From positions 9,687,501 through 9,751,500 of the forward strand of contig NC_074716.1 of assembly GCF_947242115.1 (NCBI RefSeq): a DNA stretch of 64,000 nucleotides. The letters are read 5' to 3'. A program made the position numbers and the translations under genes. Positions 11,096 through 21,197 of this stretch are shown here, piece after piece (the first letter of the stretch is position 1; each line of letters starts with the position of its first letter). Below the pieces are notes generated by a model, which worked only from the letters and a program-made list of their open reading frames with translations, searched no databases and was not told where the DNA came from. The stretch is from Biomphalaria glabrata. Lineage: Eukaryota > Mollusca > Gastropoda > Planorbidae.

Positions 11096-11940
11096 GGTGG
11101 GTTGGATCCCACTAGTGTCTAGTTGGTCTCTCGTCACTATATCGCTTCCAGTCATATCTGCCTGTCGATGCCATTGTCGACAGGAGGTTGTGGTTGACGT
11201 CCATCAACCTTATTCAAATCGGATCTCTGAAGGAGGTACGAATGCAGTGTTCGTTGAGAAGAGGACTTTGCTGGAGGAATTTTAGCCCATTTATCAAGGC
11301 CTGACAAATTCCCCCCTCATCGAGGTCGCGGGGCGACCAGTAGTGGACTTTTCGTGTCCAGGCCTGTCGCCCACAACCCGGGGCGCGGAGCCTGTTCCGG
11401 GTCTGCTCTTGCCCGCTTTTTTTCGTGTCTTTGCTCATCATCATTGTATGGTTAAGGCCGTTGGCGACATTCCTTGATATTCCCAGTATTGGAATTACCA
11501 TTGTTCGCGGCGAATTCCTCCACTAGCGCACCGGGGAACGGTTGTTAAAGCCTAGCTCGTGAGCGCCAATCAACCCGTCCGACACAGCACGCGCCAGTCA
11601 GTCCGGTCATTACCCAAAGAAAGACCTTCGAGTCATCAAGTCCCCAGGAGAACCCGACCAACCCTCGAGTTGGTGTCCAGCGCTATCCGCTTTTCAGAGA
11701 ACCCGTGAGTCTCCTACTAACCGTTGCCCCGGGGCCCCACGGAGGGGGGGGGGGCTGGACATAACCCCTTTGTGCTTTTACACTTGCCGACTGCTCATCC
11801 ATCAGTGGCAAGCAACCAGTACCCTTGGCCACCCCCTAAAGAGCGGGTTGTTCACTCGATGAGGTGGTAGTTTAACGCCGAGTAGGTCTGTATCAGATGC
11901 CATCATCTAGCAACATTGATCTCCTATTCCCAAGGAATCG
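11096..11940 (-). mobile_element. Probable 5' region of the same LINE
   Basis: This stretch is GC-rich and continues directly upstream (on the minus strand) of the endonuclease fragment. It includes a 95-codon open frame (11214-11501) without recognised motifs. By position it would be the 5' UTR and ORF1 region of the element. A run of G near 11750 and the drop to AT-rich DNA near 11940 suggest the left edge of the element. Confidence 0.45.
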
Positions 11941-12871
11941 ACGGCTTTCGTTGGCCATTTTAACCAATATTAATTATGGTATTTTAACTATTTTAAACAT
12001 ATAATAACACTTATCATGGATGAGAGGTGGCCAACTTATATGAGATCGTTATACGACTTTTTGACGCCAGACATTCTGTCAATACTTTTAGAAAATTCAC
12101 AAACTTTTTATAATAAACATTTTTTCCCCCTTTATGCTACAGTATAGGCCTAAATCCACATAAATACTATACAATAATATTTTCCCCTTTTAAATTCTAT
12201 CATCTACAGGAACAGTATTTTAGTACCGTACTATATTTTCATGCAAAATGTAAATAAATGCATTAAATAAATAATTCAGAGATTGGATGGTAATTTTAAT
12301 GTACCGATATTTAAAAAAAAAAGAGATAGAATCTAAATCTGTGTCATCAATTAAAATACGGTACATAAATATTTTATCACCTTTCATCTCATAATTAAAT
12401 TTCTGTTAACCATAAAATAGATTTTAAGAACTATTTTTAGTGCCAAATTACAGTACCTAGCTTCATCTAAACAGTGCTTTTAGCCTCTTTTTAACTAGCG
12501 GTACTTTATTTGAGTTGAAACTACTTGAAACTTAGTTTTAGTATAGTTCCCATCACTAGTTGTGTACTTGTAGGCAACTCTGCAACATTGAGTATATCCC
12601 ATAAACATTTTTTTTCTGCCAATATAATCAAAATATAAACATATTTTTCAAGAGCTTATAAACTGTAATGTTTTTACATTTCAAAGAAAAGTGGGGAAAA
12701 AAACATTATGAATTAAGAAAAATCAGTCAACAGAAATTACTTAAATCACAAACATAAAAGTAACTTCAATGGGGAAAAAAAAATATTTTAAATCAACTAA
12801 AAAGTATATAAAATTAAATACTATGCTACAGGAAGCTTTTTGAAATGCTTGTATTCATTATGTAAGGCAGT
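11941..12871. other. AT-rich stretch without a gene
   Basis: No coding signal is seen on either strand. The right part may be flank of the decayed Merlin copy that follows. Confidence 0.5.
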
Positions 12872-13200
12872 AAATTGAATAACATTCAGCTATTGCAGTA
12901 AGTACTGCTCCAAAATTTGTTCATTCCCTAAGAAATATTTGAACAGAAACTTATTCAGTCAAGTGCATAATTGAATACTGCTGGTACCAAAATGTTTCTT
13001 CAGCAATCTCTTAGCACACATCCAAATTTTTTCAACATTTTTTGTCTGAACATTGTCATCATTTGGGTCAGTTGCTTAACCACAGATGCCATGGTGAATG
13101 TTTACACATGCAGCATTGCATGTGACTATATGCGTTCCAGGCAAATCTTAAGAAAAATTTTTTTTAGCAAGCAGCCATGTTGGTCATTAAACTACATAAT
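12872..13200 (-). pseudogene. Decayed third copy of the Merlin-like transposase
   Basis: The minus strand is alignable with the last third of the transposases at 6425 and 13320: shared words include CAGCTATTGC, TCTTAGCACACATCCA and TATGCGTTCCAGGCAAA. The frame is broken several times and the N-terminal part is missing. It lies about 120 bp from the stop of the intact copy, so two units were placed in tandem. Confidence 0.8.
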
Positions 13201-13319
13201 AATGCATCTAGTTATTTTCATTATGAAAACAACAATGAATTTGTAATGCAAATATATTTCAAATTCAATATCATAACACAGAAAACTTAAAAAAGGTTTT
13301 TATTCATTCAATTTGGGCA

Positions 13320-14291
13320 TTAAACTACATAATCTTCAGCTATTGCTACAAGTACTGTTCCAAAGATATGTTCCTTCTTTATAGAATTTCTGAAAATAAA
13401 CTCATTCAGGCATGTGCTGAATTGGACTGTGGTGGTACCAAATTGTTTCTCCAGAAATCTCTTAGCACGCATCCACATTTTTTCTACATTTATTGCATGA
13501 ACAACATCATATTTAGGGTCAGTAAAATTATCCATTTTAACCTCAGAATGGCTATAAGTGCCATTGTTGATGTCTGATATATAGGCACACAAAGAATTCC
13601 TATGAGACACTATATGTGTTCCAGGCAAAATATGTTTTTTTATTGCCTCAGTTAAGGAAGCTACAGTGTTGTTTGGAATTTCCACAAGAAAGCATTTTCT
13701 TGAATGTCTTTCTATGCCCCCAAATACCCAACGACTTTCACGTGTAACATATTTTCTCTTAAAATTCTTTGATTCATTGATGTCAACAATAATTGGTTCT
13801 CCATCCTCGCCAAGCCCACCAATTTCTGAAAGTCTGTGCCTATAAATATATTTTTCACATTCCTCTCTGCAAGTATTGCAATAGTTCATGGCATATTCTG
13901 TAGAGATCTTCGTTTCATGAGAAATGTTAAAAATAGGCATGTCATGAGACCAACAATATATCAACAGTAATAAATGTACAATTGGTATGTGGCTACGAGC
14001 AAAGAATGAATTATCTCGAATTGTCCTACGAAAGTGACAGCTTCTACACGCCCACCGGAAGCCGTCAGTTCCTTCTGCATAGGCATTCAAATATGCTGAT
14101 TGGTGGCATGTAGTACAGTAAGCTGAATTTTTTATCAGACGACGTCGTGCTAACCAGAGCATGCAGTTTTCTTTAGTGTTAACTGCTGCTGACAAAGTTG
14201 TTAAAGTCCACTTTTCCTCTTTTATCTGCTGATCAGTCATGATCTGATCTAAATTTACTATTTGAGTACGTCCTCTTCGTCTATCTGTCAT
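13320..14291 (-). CDS. Merlin/ISXO2-like transposase, second intact ORF
   Basis: The ORF has 323 codons and is collinear with the copy at 6425-7390, about two thirds identical in amino acids by eye. The zinc ribbon is present (CTTC, then CRSCHFRRTIRDNSFF), as are the DDE-fold landmarks RWVFGGIERHSRKCFLVEI, LPGTHIVS and NVEKMWMRAKR. The first catalytic Asp reads VDINESK (Asn in the DES position) and the second reads VSHRNSLC (His), while the Glu is kept. Both copies thus share the Asp-to-Asn change and both lack the second Asp. The C-termini are identical (AIAEDYVV). The start is supported by the same splice-acceptor-like tract before the ATG. A diverged pair without stops argues for selection on the protein, or for recent derivation from a common inactive master. 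Confidence 0.85.
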   Translation of the reverse strand: MTDRRRGRTQIVNLDQIMTDQQIKEEKWTLTTLSAAVNTKENCMLWLARRRLIKNSAYCTTCHQSAYLNAYAEGTDGFRWACRSCHFRRTIRDNSFFARSHIPIVHLLLLIYCWSHDMPIFNISHETKISTEYAMNYCNTCREECEKYIYRHRLSEIGGLGEDGEPIIVDINESKNFKRKYVTRESRWVFGGIERHSRKCFLVEIPNNTVASLTEAIKKHILPGTHIVSHRNSLCAYISDINNGTYSHSEVKMDNFTDPKYDVVHAINVEKMWMRAKRFLEKQFGTTTVQFSTCLNEFIFRNSIKKEHIFGTVLVAIAEDYVV

Positions 14292-14293
14292 TT

Positions 14294-14308
14294 CTGAAAA
14301 TAAAAGAA
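14294..14308 (-). other. Splice-acceptor-like site, second copy
   Basis: On the minus strand TTTTATTTTCAG precedes AAATGACAG. It occupies the same place relative to the ATG as in the first copy. Confidence 0.45.
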
Positions 14309-14465
14309 TATCTTTATTGTTGACATTTCCAACAACAGGTACATTAAATAAATTAATTAATAAAACAGATAAAAAAAAAAAATATAACCTGGTACCATTA
14401 AAAATGACAATTTAAAAAAAAAATTAACAATGTGAAGAAATATATATATATATATCCTAATATTT

Positions 14466-15478
14466 ACAGTATCGAATGACACCTCGCTTTCAAGGAAGTT
14501 GATAACTGTCTGGCCATGGCCAGTAGTGCTTTGGGTGCCTCCAGGAGTGAGATGGCAGAATAAATCGCTCTGCTTGCATACTCTTCTTCTTCTTCGTTCT
14601 CATTGTTATGTTGGAGTGTTCAGATGAATTTGACCAATACATGAGATGAACTGCGCAGTGGTTTCCAAATCAGGGAGCTCTCCATATAGTTTTCTTTCTA
14701 TTGGGGTGATTTGGGGCCAATGTCATAAACGGGCCTCTTGGTAAAGAGGGCAGTTTTGGAGGACGTGGTCGGCATTCTCTGGTGATACTCCACATGGGCA
14801 GATTTCACTGGTTCCAATTTTGAGCTTCCGGTACATGTGTTTGCCTGCATACAAAAAAAGTGTTTACCAAGCAGTGGTTGTGGTTCTCTCAACCCTTCTG
14901 TATGGATCTGAGACAGAAAACAACTAAGACTACTTGAGTGCTTTCACCAAAGATGCTTGAGCTCCATCATGGACATACGGTGGCAAGACAGCACTACAAA
15001 CTGCGATGTCCTTGCGAGCGCCACTGTGGACAGTATAGACTAGTATAGAGGGACTTCTTATGGTCTGACAGTTACGTTGGACAGAGCATGTACACTGTAT
15101 GGGGGACGAATGTATGCCAAAACCAGTCTTTTTTGGTGAGCTAAAAGGTGGTCAATGTAACAGAGGTGCCCCAAGGAAATGCTTTAAAGACCAACTTAGG
15201 GCACTGACTTGCCATAGCAGACATAGAAGAGAGCACCTAGTTGCATGCGGTCTCAGAACAAGACAGACAGCTGGAAGTCATTTATAAATGCTGTGGGATG
15301 CACATTTGAGACCAAAAGGAAATCTGCTGCTGAGGACAGACGCAGACGGCGAAAAGAAAATCTTAATCGACCATAATGGTTATGCTTGCCCTGGTTGTGG
15401 GAAATATGTCTACGGTCACAGCTGCGGCTGCGTATTGACAGGAAATATTGCCTTCCTCATTAATCTTCAGACTCAATG
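14466..15478 (+). mobile_element. LINE C-terminal fragment with zinc finger (family beta)
   Basis: The plus strand holds, across frames, the RT C-terminal part (VYQAVVVSTLLYGSET, then RCLSSIMDIRWQD and VFFGELKGGQCNRGAPRK) and a final finger beginning YACPGCGK. A nearly identical tail occurs at 18336-18690. The element is interrupted by another LINE piece at 14582-14841. Stops and frameshifts make it inactive. Confidence 0.75.
14582..14841 (-). mobile_element. 5'-truncated Nimb-like LINE inserted in LINE beta
   Basis: This is the last 260 bp of the LINE at 15883-18032, in reverse orientation and ending in the same (GAA)n tail, seen here as CTTCTTCTTCTTC. Flanks TGCTTGCATAC (14571-14581) and TGCCTGCATAC (14842-14852) form an 11-bp TSD with one mismatch. 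Confidence 0.85.
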
Positions 15479-15479
15479 A

Positions 15480-15765
15480 CTAGCCTTCTTCTTATTATAT
15501 TGGTATATTAGGTCTTGGCCTTGAAAAGTAGATCTATAAGTAGAAGTCAATAGTCAATATTGTATAGATAGTAGATCTACTGAGTCTAATCTAGACTAGT
15601 TATATATTTATAGAGTTTTTCTAGATCTAGATACTATATTAGTATATAATAATCTAGATAATAGATGTAGGCCTATCCTAATTAATAAACTCAGGTCAGG
15701 TAGAGCTAGATCTAGACTAGTGACATTATAATTATAGACTCTATATATCTAGTCTCAAGAAAGAA

Positions 15766-15810
<45 letters not shown>

Positions 15811-15871
15811 TATATAAAATTTCTAAACTAGATCTATATAGATCTAGATTCAATTTGAAATCTACTTAATC
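15480..15871. repeat. TCTAGA/AGATCT-rich low-complexity DNA with a TA run
   Basis: Dense overlapping CTAGATCTAG-type words, with an AT dinucleotide run at about 15770-15809. No coding signal. Confidence 0.7.
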
Positions 15872-15882
15872 ACAATGTGAAT

Positions 15883-17989
15883 AAATAGAAGGCTGACATG
15901 GATCCTTGAGTCAAATAACCTACTCACTGAAGCCCAGGCTGGCTTTAGAAAAGGCAGATCAACAGAAGATCAAATTGCCTTCATCACACAAGAAATAGAA
16001 GACGGCTTTCAAGAAAAGAAACCAACAACAATTGTGTGGGTTGACTTAGAAAAAGCATTTGACAAAGTCTGGGAACAAGGTCTCTTGCTCAAGCTAATCC
16101 AGCATCACATATCCCACAGAATGTACAACTGGATAAAGGAATACCTAAATAATAGAAAAGCCTTAGTTTGCATGCAAGGACAAAGAAGCCACACAGTGGG
16201 TATAAAAAATGGTGTCCCCCAAGGAGGAGTCCTATCCCCAACACTTTTCCTAATATTCATAAACGATCTAAATCAAAACCTACCCAAAAAAGTTAAGAGC
16301 AGCATGTATGCAGATGACCTTGCCTTAATTAGCACAGAAGAATATGTAGGAACATCGAAATTTCGATTACAAGATGCTCTTGATAAACTCAATAATTGGT
16401 CCAAAGACTGGGGCATGTCCATTAACACAAAAAAGACAACATATACCATATTCTCACTGTCAACAAAACAACAAACAATAAAATTAACATTAGATAAGGA
16501 AGCTTTAGAAAAAAATGACAGCCCTACTTATCTTGGAGTCACCTATGACCCGAAACTAACCTGGAAAAACCAAATAGATAAAACACAGAGTAAAGGCATC
16601 CAGAGACTATCCCTCTTGAAAAAATTAGCTGGCACAGATTGGGGAGCTAATCACAACATCCTGAAAAAGACCTATACCAGTTATGTAAGACCTGTACTAG
16701 AATATGGTGCCACAGCATGGGGCTCAGCAGCCCAAACCAACCTAAGAAAAATAGACAAGGTTCAAAATATTGGTCTAAGGATAATGACAGGAGCAATCAA
16801 AACAACACCCATAAGAGCTATGGAGGAAACCGCTGCCCTGATCTCTCTGGATGAAAGAAGAGAAATAAAAATCCTTTCCCAATTCACTAAATTGGAAACC
16901 TTGGAGAGGCACCCACTCAGAACAAAAATCCACAAAACTGGCACAAAAAACCGTCTCAAAAGGACCAATTTCATACAGGAATCTCTAAACCTAAAAAAGA
17001 AACACCAACTTGAAAAAATTACTCTGGAATCCTTGATACACTATAATGAATCTCCACCCTGGGACGAAAGCCCTCTTCCTACTATAAGGGACCATATTGA
17101 AAACATAAAAAGAAAATCTGATTACAGACCAACAGAGCTCAAGGAAATAGTGAACTGTTTTCTACATACCAATTACCCTAGCAATCAGTGGATCAGAGTT
17201 TACACGGATGGCTCATCCCATAAAGCCACCACAAATGGAGGAGCTGGAATACTTATCGAATGGCCAGATGGAGGAAAACTAGAAAAATCCTTTGCAACTG
17301 GAGAGCTCTCTGACAGTCACAGAGCAGAAAGGGAAGCACTAGCACTAGCTGCTACCATGCTAGCAAATCATCCAAGTTCCCCTCACAGTCAGATTGTCTT
17401 TCTAACAGACGCAAAAACAACCCTCCAAAGCCTGCAAAACTCTGATTCCCCTTATATTAAAATCCTCAGAACATCACTCACAAAGCTCAACCACAACAGC
17501 AAAAAAACTGTTATTCAATGGATACCAGCTCACATACAACTAGCAGGAAATGAGAAGGCTGACACACTCGCCAAGAGTGGGAGAACAAACTCACAAGTAA
17601 ACTCTGCACTCTATCCAGAAGAAATGAAGAAATTAATTGTAGATAAAATAAATGAGAAATGGACGAGCTCCCATCCAAATCACAAGAAAGATGATGCTTA
17701 CTATAAGCTATCCCGACAAGACCAACGTCTAATCTTTCGACTCAGGACCGGACACAACAGAATGCGACAACACATGTTCCGGAAGCTCAAAATTGGAACC
17801 AGTGAAATCTGCCCATGTGGAGTATCACCAGAGAATGCCGACCACGTCCTCCAAAACTGCTCTCTCTACCAAGAGGCCCGTATGAGACATTGGCCCCAAA
17901 TCACCCCAATAGAAAGAAAACTATATGGAGAGCTCCCTGATTTGGAAACCACTGCGCAGTTCATCTCATGTATTGGTCTAGTCATATGA
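15883..17989 (+). CDS. LINE ORF2 C-terminal part: RT, RNase H, CCHC
   Basis: The frame is open from the insertion point to the stop at 17989, about 700 codons; the first ATG is at 16034. The reverse transcriptase palm shows AGFRKGRSTEDQI, DLEKAFDKV, GVPQGGVLSPTLFLIFIND and the catalytic MYADDLAL. A ribonuclease H domain follows at about residues 390-520 counted from the first ATG: VYTDGSSHKATTNGGAG (Asp), HRAEREALALAA (Glu), FLTDAKTTLQSL (Asp) and IPAHIQLAGNEKADTLAK (His, Asp). Near the C-terminus CPCGVSPENADHVLQNC forms a zinc-knuckle-like C-x-C-x8-H-x4-C motif. All catalytic residues I can place are present. The endonuclease and ORF1 are missing, so the copy cannot move by itself. The open frame and perfect TSD suggest a fairly young insertion. 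Confidence 0.9.
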
Positions 17990-18032
17990 ACACTCCAACA
18001 TAACAATGAGAACGATGAAGAGGAAGAAGAAG
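15883..18032 (+). mobile_element. 5'-truncated I/Nimb-like LINE with TSD
   Basis: The insertion is flanked by a perfect 11-bp TSD, ACAATGTGAAT, at 15872-15882 and 18033-18043. It starts inside the RT domain, as expected from incomplete reverse transcription, and ends with a short 3' UTR and a GAA-rich tail. Truncated copies of the same 3' end lie at 14582-14841 and 43154-43612. The domain order RT-RNase H and the GAA-rich tail fit the I superfamily; the gastropod element Nimbus is the relative I would expect. Confidence 0.9.
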
Positions 18033-18335
18033 ACAATGTGAATGTCATTGATTCCGAAGATTAATGATGAGATTGAGTGCAGTGTTAACTAATTTATTTG
18101 AATATTTCACAAATCATGTGCCCATGTGGTGAATGGCGTGAAAGGTATATGCAGAACCTATATTCACATTATATTGCGATTTGACGGCTTGTAATGCTAC
18201 TAATGCTGTACGAGTTACGAGATGCCCAAAAAAATATGTAGATCTATATTCTAAAACTAAAATTGTAGAACAATATCAATAGATTTTATAGATCTATAAT
18301 CTATGATTACACTTAACATAAATCTACTAATCTCA

Positions 18336-18708
18336 TTTTTCGGTGAGCTAAAAGGTGGTCGACCTAACAGAAGCACCCCATGGAAACGCTTCAAAGACCA
18401 GCTTAGGCACCAACTTTCCTTGACTGACATAGAAGAGAGCACCTAGTTGCATGTGGCCTCAGAACGAGACAGCTGGAAGTCATTTATAAAGGGCGTGGGA
18501 TACACATTTGAGACCAAAAGAAAATCCACTGCCGAGGACAAATGCAGATGGCTAAAAGAAAATCTTAGTCAACCACCAGCAGACAATGGTTATGCTTGCC
18601 CTGGATGTGGCAAAATATGTAGGTCACAGCTGGGGCTGAGAAGCCACGGGAAATACTGCACTCCACACTAATCTTCGGACTCAACGACAAGCCTTATTAT
18701 TATTATTA
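18336..18708 (+). mobile_element. LINE beta 3' end with zinc finger
   Basis: It shares long stretches with 15130-15478 (GGTGAGCTAAAAGGTGGTC, GACATAGAAGAGAGCACCTA). The encoded tail ends in a finger, YACPGCGKICRSQLGLRSH followed by GKYC, then a stop at 18671 and a short (TTA)n tail. It is 5'-truncated. The C-terminal C2H2-like finger is a feature seen in several LINE groups. Confidence 0.8.
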
Positions 18709-19985
18709 AATATTTACATAAAAACATAGCTCTAGTCAAGTCTAGTCACTCTAGACAGACAGTTATATTATTATATTATAAGACAGTCTAGACTTAGACT
18801 CTTAGACTTAGACCTACTATTATATATAATTATATTATAATATATATATTAATATATTCAATATTACCAACGCATTCATACAGATTTGATATATAGTATA
18901 GAATTTATATCTTATCTAAATCTAGACTCTATAGATCTCGATCTAGATTTAATTCAATACTAATAAAGAGATGTATTTCGATCTAGATTTACATCATAGA
19001 TCTAGACCTATCTATAGTTCTATAGTCATAGTGTCTCTATACGGTGATAGGTGATAGCGTTACACAAAAAAAAAAAAAAACCGAACCTGGGACAGCCTGG
19101 GTTTTTATAAATCTGACACCAGTGTGTGTTAGTAAAATTGCACCTACCTAAATAAATCGTAAATAGAGAGCAAATACCTATCAAGTAAGTCTAAGAGACT
19201 AAGTCTAACTCTCTCAGTCTCAGTCCGTACAGGCACAGGTTATCTTAATCTTATTTATAATTTATTATATTTTAAGTAAGAATATCATCAATTTTCTGTT
19301 AGTTTACGACACTAGAAACGCTAAATCAGGTTTCTGTTATATTTTCAGAATATGCAGAAAAAAATGCAGATTACAAATATGTAATTTGATTTCCTCGGAG
19401 ATAATTTAAAATATATATTTTTTAAGTTTTATTTCTTATTACATTACCATATATTGTCATTGGAAATACGCCATTTTGGTTTTAAGGCTTAGTACTAGAC
19501 TATCTCCCTTGAATTACTTGCCAACTCTTTTATGTTGCTGTTTTATCTTTCTTTCTAGCAGCTATTAGATCTAATATTAAAATTCATTTAAAATGCAAAC
19601 AATCTTTTGTACTTTGAAAAATAACTAAAAATCGAAATTAAAATCATGTAGTTAAAGTAATAACAACAGACAAAAAAATTAATAGAAAAATAAAAAAAAT
19701 AACTCTAAGCCTAACAAAATATCTGTTATTGGCACAATAAAAGTAATTAAATAAATAGATACCGGTACCCTGACTTTAAATACATGAAAATAATGGACAT
19801 AAAAATTGTTATTTAATGATGAAATTAATGACATGCAAAAGAAAAATGTGGTATCTTTTAAAAAATGGGTATATTTCTATGTATTTTTATGTAATAAAAT
19901 ACAAAGGCAAGAAAAAAATCACATAGCCAAATAGATCTAATCTGAATATTGTAAGATGAAATATTAATCAACACTTAAAAATTTA
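18709..19985. other. AT-rich, TCTAGA-rich intergenic DNA
   Basis: Low-complexity words (TCTAGAC, AGATCTA) dominate 18730-19040, followed by ordinary AT-rich DNA. No gene or repeat boundary is recognised. Confidence 0.5.
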
Positions 19986-19987
19986 GG

Positions 19988-20294
19988 CTAAATCATCATA
20001 CTCCAAGCAGTGGATTTGGCAAAAAAACGGTTACATGTGGCCTCTTGTGGTACAACCACATCAAAGTGATTACCATTTGTATGCAATAGTGTTATGTTGC
20101 AGCATATATGGTTGTCTGTGTGAGATAGTATGTATGTGTTTGCATCATGAAATAAAGGTTTTAATAATAGCCATGAGTATTTTGTTTTGCTGTGGTTTGG
20201 TGAGAATGTATAGATGTCTCTTTGCAGTAGTGTAGCAGCTGCAAGCATTTCTGCAGATTTGTCCCATGTTTTTTCATCAGCTCCATATGCTGCT
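19988..20294 (-). CDS. Last exon of an OTU-domain protein (orphan)
   Basis: On the minus strand a tract TTTTTTTTAACAG at about 20295-20307 acts as a good splice acceptor. The exon then reads YGADEKTWDKSAEMLAAATL, LQRDIYTFSP, YSWLLLKPLF, ITLLHTNGNHFDVVVP and ends at a stop at 19988. This is the C-terminal half of an OTU cysteine protease fold: the alternation LAAATLLQRDIY / W.L.KPL / I.LLH...HFD.V is typical, and NHFD supplies the catalytic His. The exon with the catalytic Cys (DGNC-type motif) should lie at higher coordinates, but I do not find one before the repeats at 21.2 kb. It may be far away, lost, or the exon may be a retained pseudogene fragment. OTU domains also occur in some transposable elements. 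The function, deubiquitination or another isopeptidase role, is inferred from the fold only. Confidence 0.6.
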
Positions 20295-20307
20295 GTTAAA
20301 AAAAATA

Positions 20308-21197
20308 TGGTAGCTATAAGTACAAGTTCTTTATCCTTCTCTTATTATGTACGGTAACTTATAATCATATTGAATGAAAAACAATGCACAATATAAGAAC
20401 AAGCAATATCTACATCAAGGTAGAGAAAGTAATGATAGGCTTGAAGAGTGGAAGGGAACTCCTTTTATAACAGATTCGGGAAATGTTACAATGGCATCAC
20501 AGTTAGTAACCTTGTGATGGCTCCAAATAGGGATGGGGCGATGAAAATCAAAGGCTTTATCAAATCTCTTTAATGAGATGAAAGAGCTTCAAGATAAAAA
20601 TACTATGTCACTACTTCTGTGGACCAAATAGGGGAGGGGGACTAGACTCTATGACAATCAGAGTGTATTTGTCATACATAACTACTTCTTGATGTAACTA
20701 CTTATAGACTGCCGGCCAACACGATATGATCCAACCACGGTTTTTGTCGTACATAACTATCTGTACAAGCTGGCCGACATTATAGGATACAACCAAGAGA
20801 GTTTTGATCATGACATGGTTTATGTTGCATCACGTTTCAGTCTTAGTCTCATTGGACTAGACCTCAGTTTAACTGCATGTCGGTGAAACGAACCGACAAA
20901 GAAAGCGAAGAAGGATAAATTTTGACCAAGTAAAACACCGTACCTTGCCCTTCTCCCTTTATGAGCATACCAGCGATCCTAGCAGTAGATGACCTAATAT
21001 GACCACGGCGCCGGCGAAGCTCCGAGCAGGGGAAGGTTATTACATCACACCTAGTTCTGCCGTAAAGACAAAGATCGCGTGTGACGGCCGGCGCAGCGAG
21101 GGTTTAAAGGTACGTAAGAATAAATGGAGACAATCGCCACCTGTACAGTACGGCGAGAGAGAAAAACTTGCTTTGGACTCCGTAACGGAATGTAATA
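20308..21197. other. Intergenic; dispersed repeat and GC-rich patch
   Basis: Positions 20515-20605 match the repeat at 3588-3680. Positions 20990-21190 are unusually CpG-rich for this window (GGCGCCGGCG, GACGGCCGGCGC) and could be a promoter or first exon, for example of the minus-strand OTU gene, but no splice donor or conserved coding supports it. Confidence 0.35.

Noticed and set aside
20990-21190. CpG-rich promoter of the OTU gene
   Set aside because: Only base composition supports it; no start-site motif or donor was found, so it is left as a note.
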